This document shows positions 16,402-17,225 of a DNA stretch of 17,225 nucleotides, one piece after another (positions within the stretch are counted from its first letter, which is position 1; the number at the start of each line of letters is the position of its first letter). The translations under genes were made by a program, and so were the position numbers. The notes below the pieces were generated by a model. That model had not been told where the DNA came from. It was given only the letters and a program-made list of their open reading frames with translations, and did no database searches. Source of the stretch: Savagea sp. (lineage in GTDB: Bacteria > Bacillota > Bacilli > Bacillales_A > Planococcaceae); contig JASLJC010000121.1 in NCBI GenBank assembly GCA_030152585.1, positions 1 through 17,225 of the forward strand, in the 5' to 3' direction.

Positions 16402-17225
16402 TTATTCCTCTTTCTCATACGGATACCCGAAATGGGCATAGCCTGTTTTCGTCACAACGCGTCCGCGCGGTGTTCGTTGGATAAAACCAATTTGTAATAA
16501 ATACGGTTCATACACATCTTCAATCGTGACGGCTTCTTCTCCAACTGTTGCAGCGAGCGTTTCTAACCCTACCGGTCCACCATTAAAATGTTCAATCATA
16601 TGACGAATAAGTGCTTCGTCGATTTGATCGAGCCCATGATGATCGACACGTAACAATTGCAATGCCTCATCTGCCATTTGAACTGTTATCGCCCCGTCTC
16701 CTCGCACTTGAGCATAATCGCGTACGCGGCGCAATAAACGGTTCGCAATACGTGGTGTACCACGCGAACGAGTCGCTAACATATAAGCTGCTTTTTGCTC
16801 CAATGGAATATTAAAAATGCGTGCGCTTCGCTCGATAATCGCTTGAAGTGCATCTACGTCATAATATTTCAACCGTAACGGAACTCCGAACCGATCGCGT
16901 AATGGTGCAGATAAAGAACCTGCTCGCGTCGTTGCTCCTACTAATGTAAATGGTGGTAAGTCGAGTCGAATCGATTTTGCTGTCGGCCCTTGCCCGATGA
17001 CGATATCTAAAGCGTAATCTTCCATTGCAGGATACAATACTTCTTCTACGGATCGATGAAGACGATGAATTTCATCAATAAATAAAACATCTCCTGGCTC
17101 CAAAGATGATACGACCGCCGCTAGATCACCTGGACGTTCAATTGCAGGTCCACTCGTCGTTCGTAAATTTACACCCATTTCATTGGCAATAATCGCTGCT
17201 AATGTAGTTTTCCCTAATCCCGGAG
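16402..17225 (-). CDS. ruvB: Holliday junction branch-migration ATPase RuvB (5' end cut by window edge)
   Basis: Hexameric AAA+ motor that, with RuvA, drives branch migration during recombinational repair. 273 C-terminal residues of about 334 are visible. The open frame continues past the Met codon at 17178 to the window edge, where it reads PGLGKTTLAAIIANEM, the second half of Walker A, so the true start lies about 60 codons outside. Walker B is FIDEIHRL, sensor 1 is VGATTRAGSL, the arginine-finger region is LRDRFG, and the C-terminal winged helix ends with IGFIQRTPRGRVVTKTG. Tightly linked to queA. ruvA is expected just beyond the right edge. Confidence 0.97.
   Translation of the reverse strand, partial: PGLGKTTLAAIIANEMGVNLRTTSGPAIERPGDLAAVVSSLEPGDVLFIDEIHRLHRSVEEVLYPAMEDYALDIVIGQGPTAKSIRLDLPPFTLVGATTRAGSLSAPLRDRFGVPLRLKYYDVDALQAIIERSARIFNIPLEQKAAYMLATRSRGTPRIANRLLRRVRDYAQVRGDGAITVQMADEALQLLRVDHHGLDQIDEALIRHMIEHFNGGPVGLETLAATVGEEAVTIEDVYEPYLLQIGFIQRTPRGRVVTKTGYAHFGYPYEKEE

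Noticed and set aside
1..17225. Search for mobile elements, CRISPR arrays, tRNA or rRNA genes, toxin-antitoxin or defence modules
   Set aside because: All long frames belong to recognised housekeeping families, the gaps are short and explained by regulatory elements, and no repeat array, transposase, integrase or attachment-like duplication was seen.

Overview
The window looks like core chromosome of a low-G+C Gram-positive bacterium of the order Bacillales. The basis is A+T-rich DNA, AGGAGG-type ribosome sites, a fused SecDF, a T-box-controlled hisS-aspS pair, a bifunctional Rel, and a gene order (ruvB-queA-tgt-yajC ... comN-secDF-yrvD-recJ-apt-relA-dtd-yrvJ-hisS-aspS) that I know from Bacillus subtilis and, in thinner form, from staphylococci. 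A Planococcaceae-like member is my best guess, but the genus cannot be fixed from this sequence alone. No mobile element, CRISPR array, phage gene, tRNA or rRNA gene was seen, and both ends of the window cut through genes.

All genes except one lie on the minus strand, so transcription runs from high to low coordinates. From the right: ruvB (5' end missing), queA, tgt and yajC form one tight group (Holliday junction migration, the last steps of queuosine insertion in tRNA, and the SecDF accessory subunit YajC). A terminator separates yajC from comN and secDF. A terminator also follows secDF. Next comes yrvD (small LapA-like membrane protein), recJ and apt, joined by 4-nt or 1-nt stop/start overlaps, then a 20-bp hairpin with a T run lying directly in front of relA, then dtd.

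The exception is a plus-strand gene at 3282-4844 for a secreted cell-wall amidase with four SH3b repeats (YrvJ type). It is convergent with dtd, with two stem-loops in the 177-bp gap, and divergent from hisS. The divergent region holds a consensus sigma-A promoter and a complete T-box leader with a histidine (CAC) specifier. The leader controls hisS and, through it, aspS, which runs off the left edge.

The genes serve translation fidelity and supply (hisS, aspS, tgt, queA, dtd), the stringent response and purine salvage (relA, apt), DNA repair (ruvB, recJ), protein export (secDF, yajC) and wall remodelling (yrvJ). I found no convincing undescribed system. The points most worth a second look are regulatory: the hairpin in front of relA, the odd second stem-loop between yrvJ and dtd, an inverted repeat over the yrvJ promoter, and a 10-bp tandem duplication that builds the yrvD/recJ stop-start overlap.
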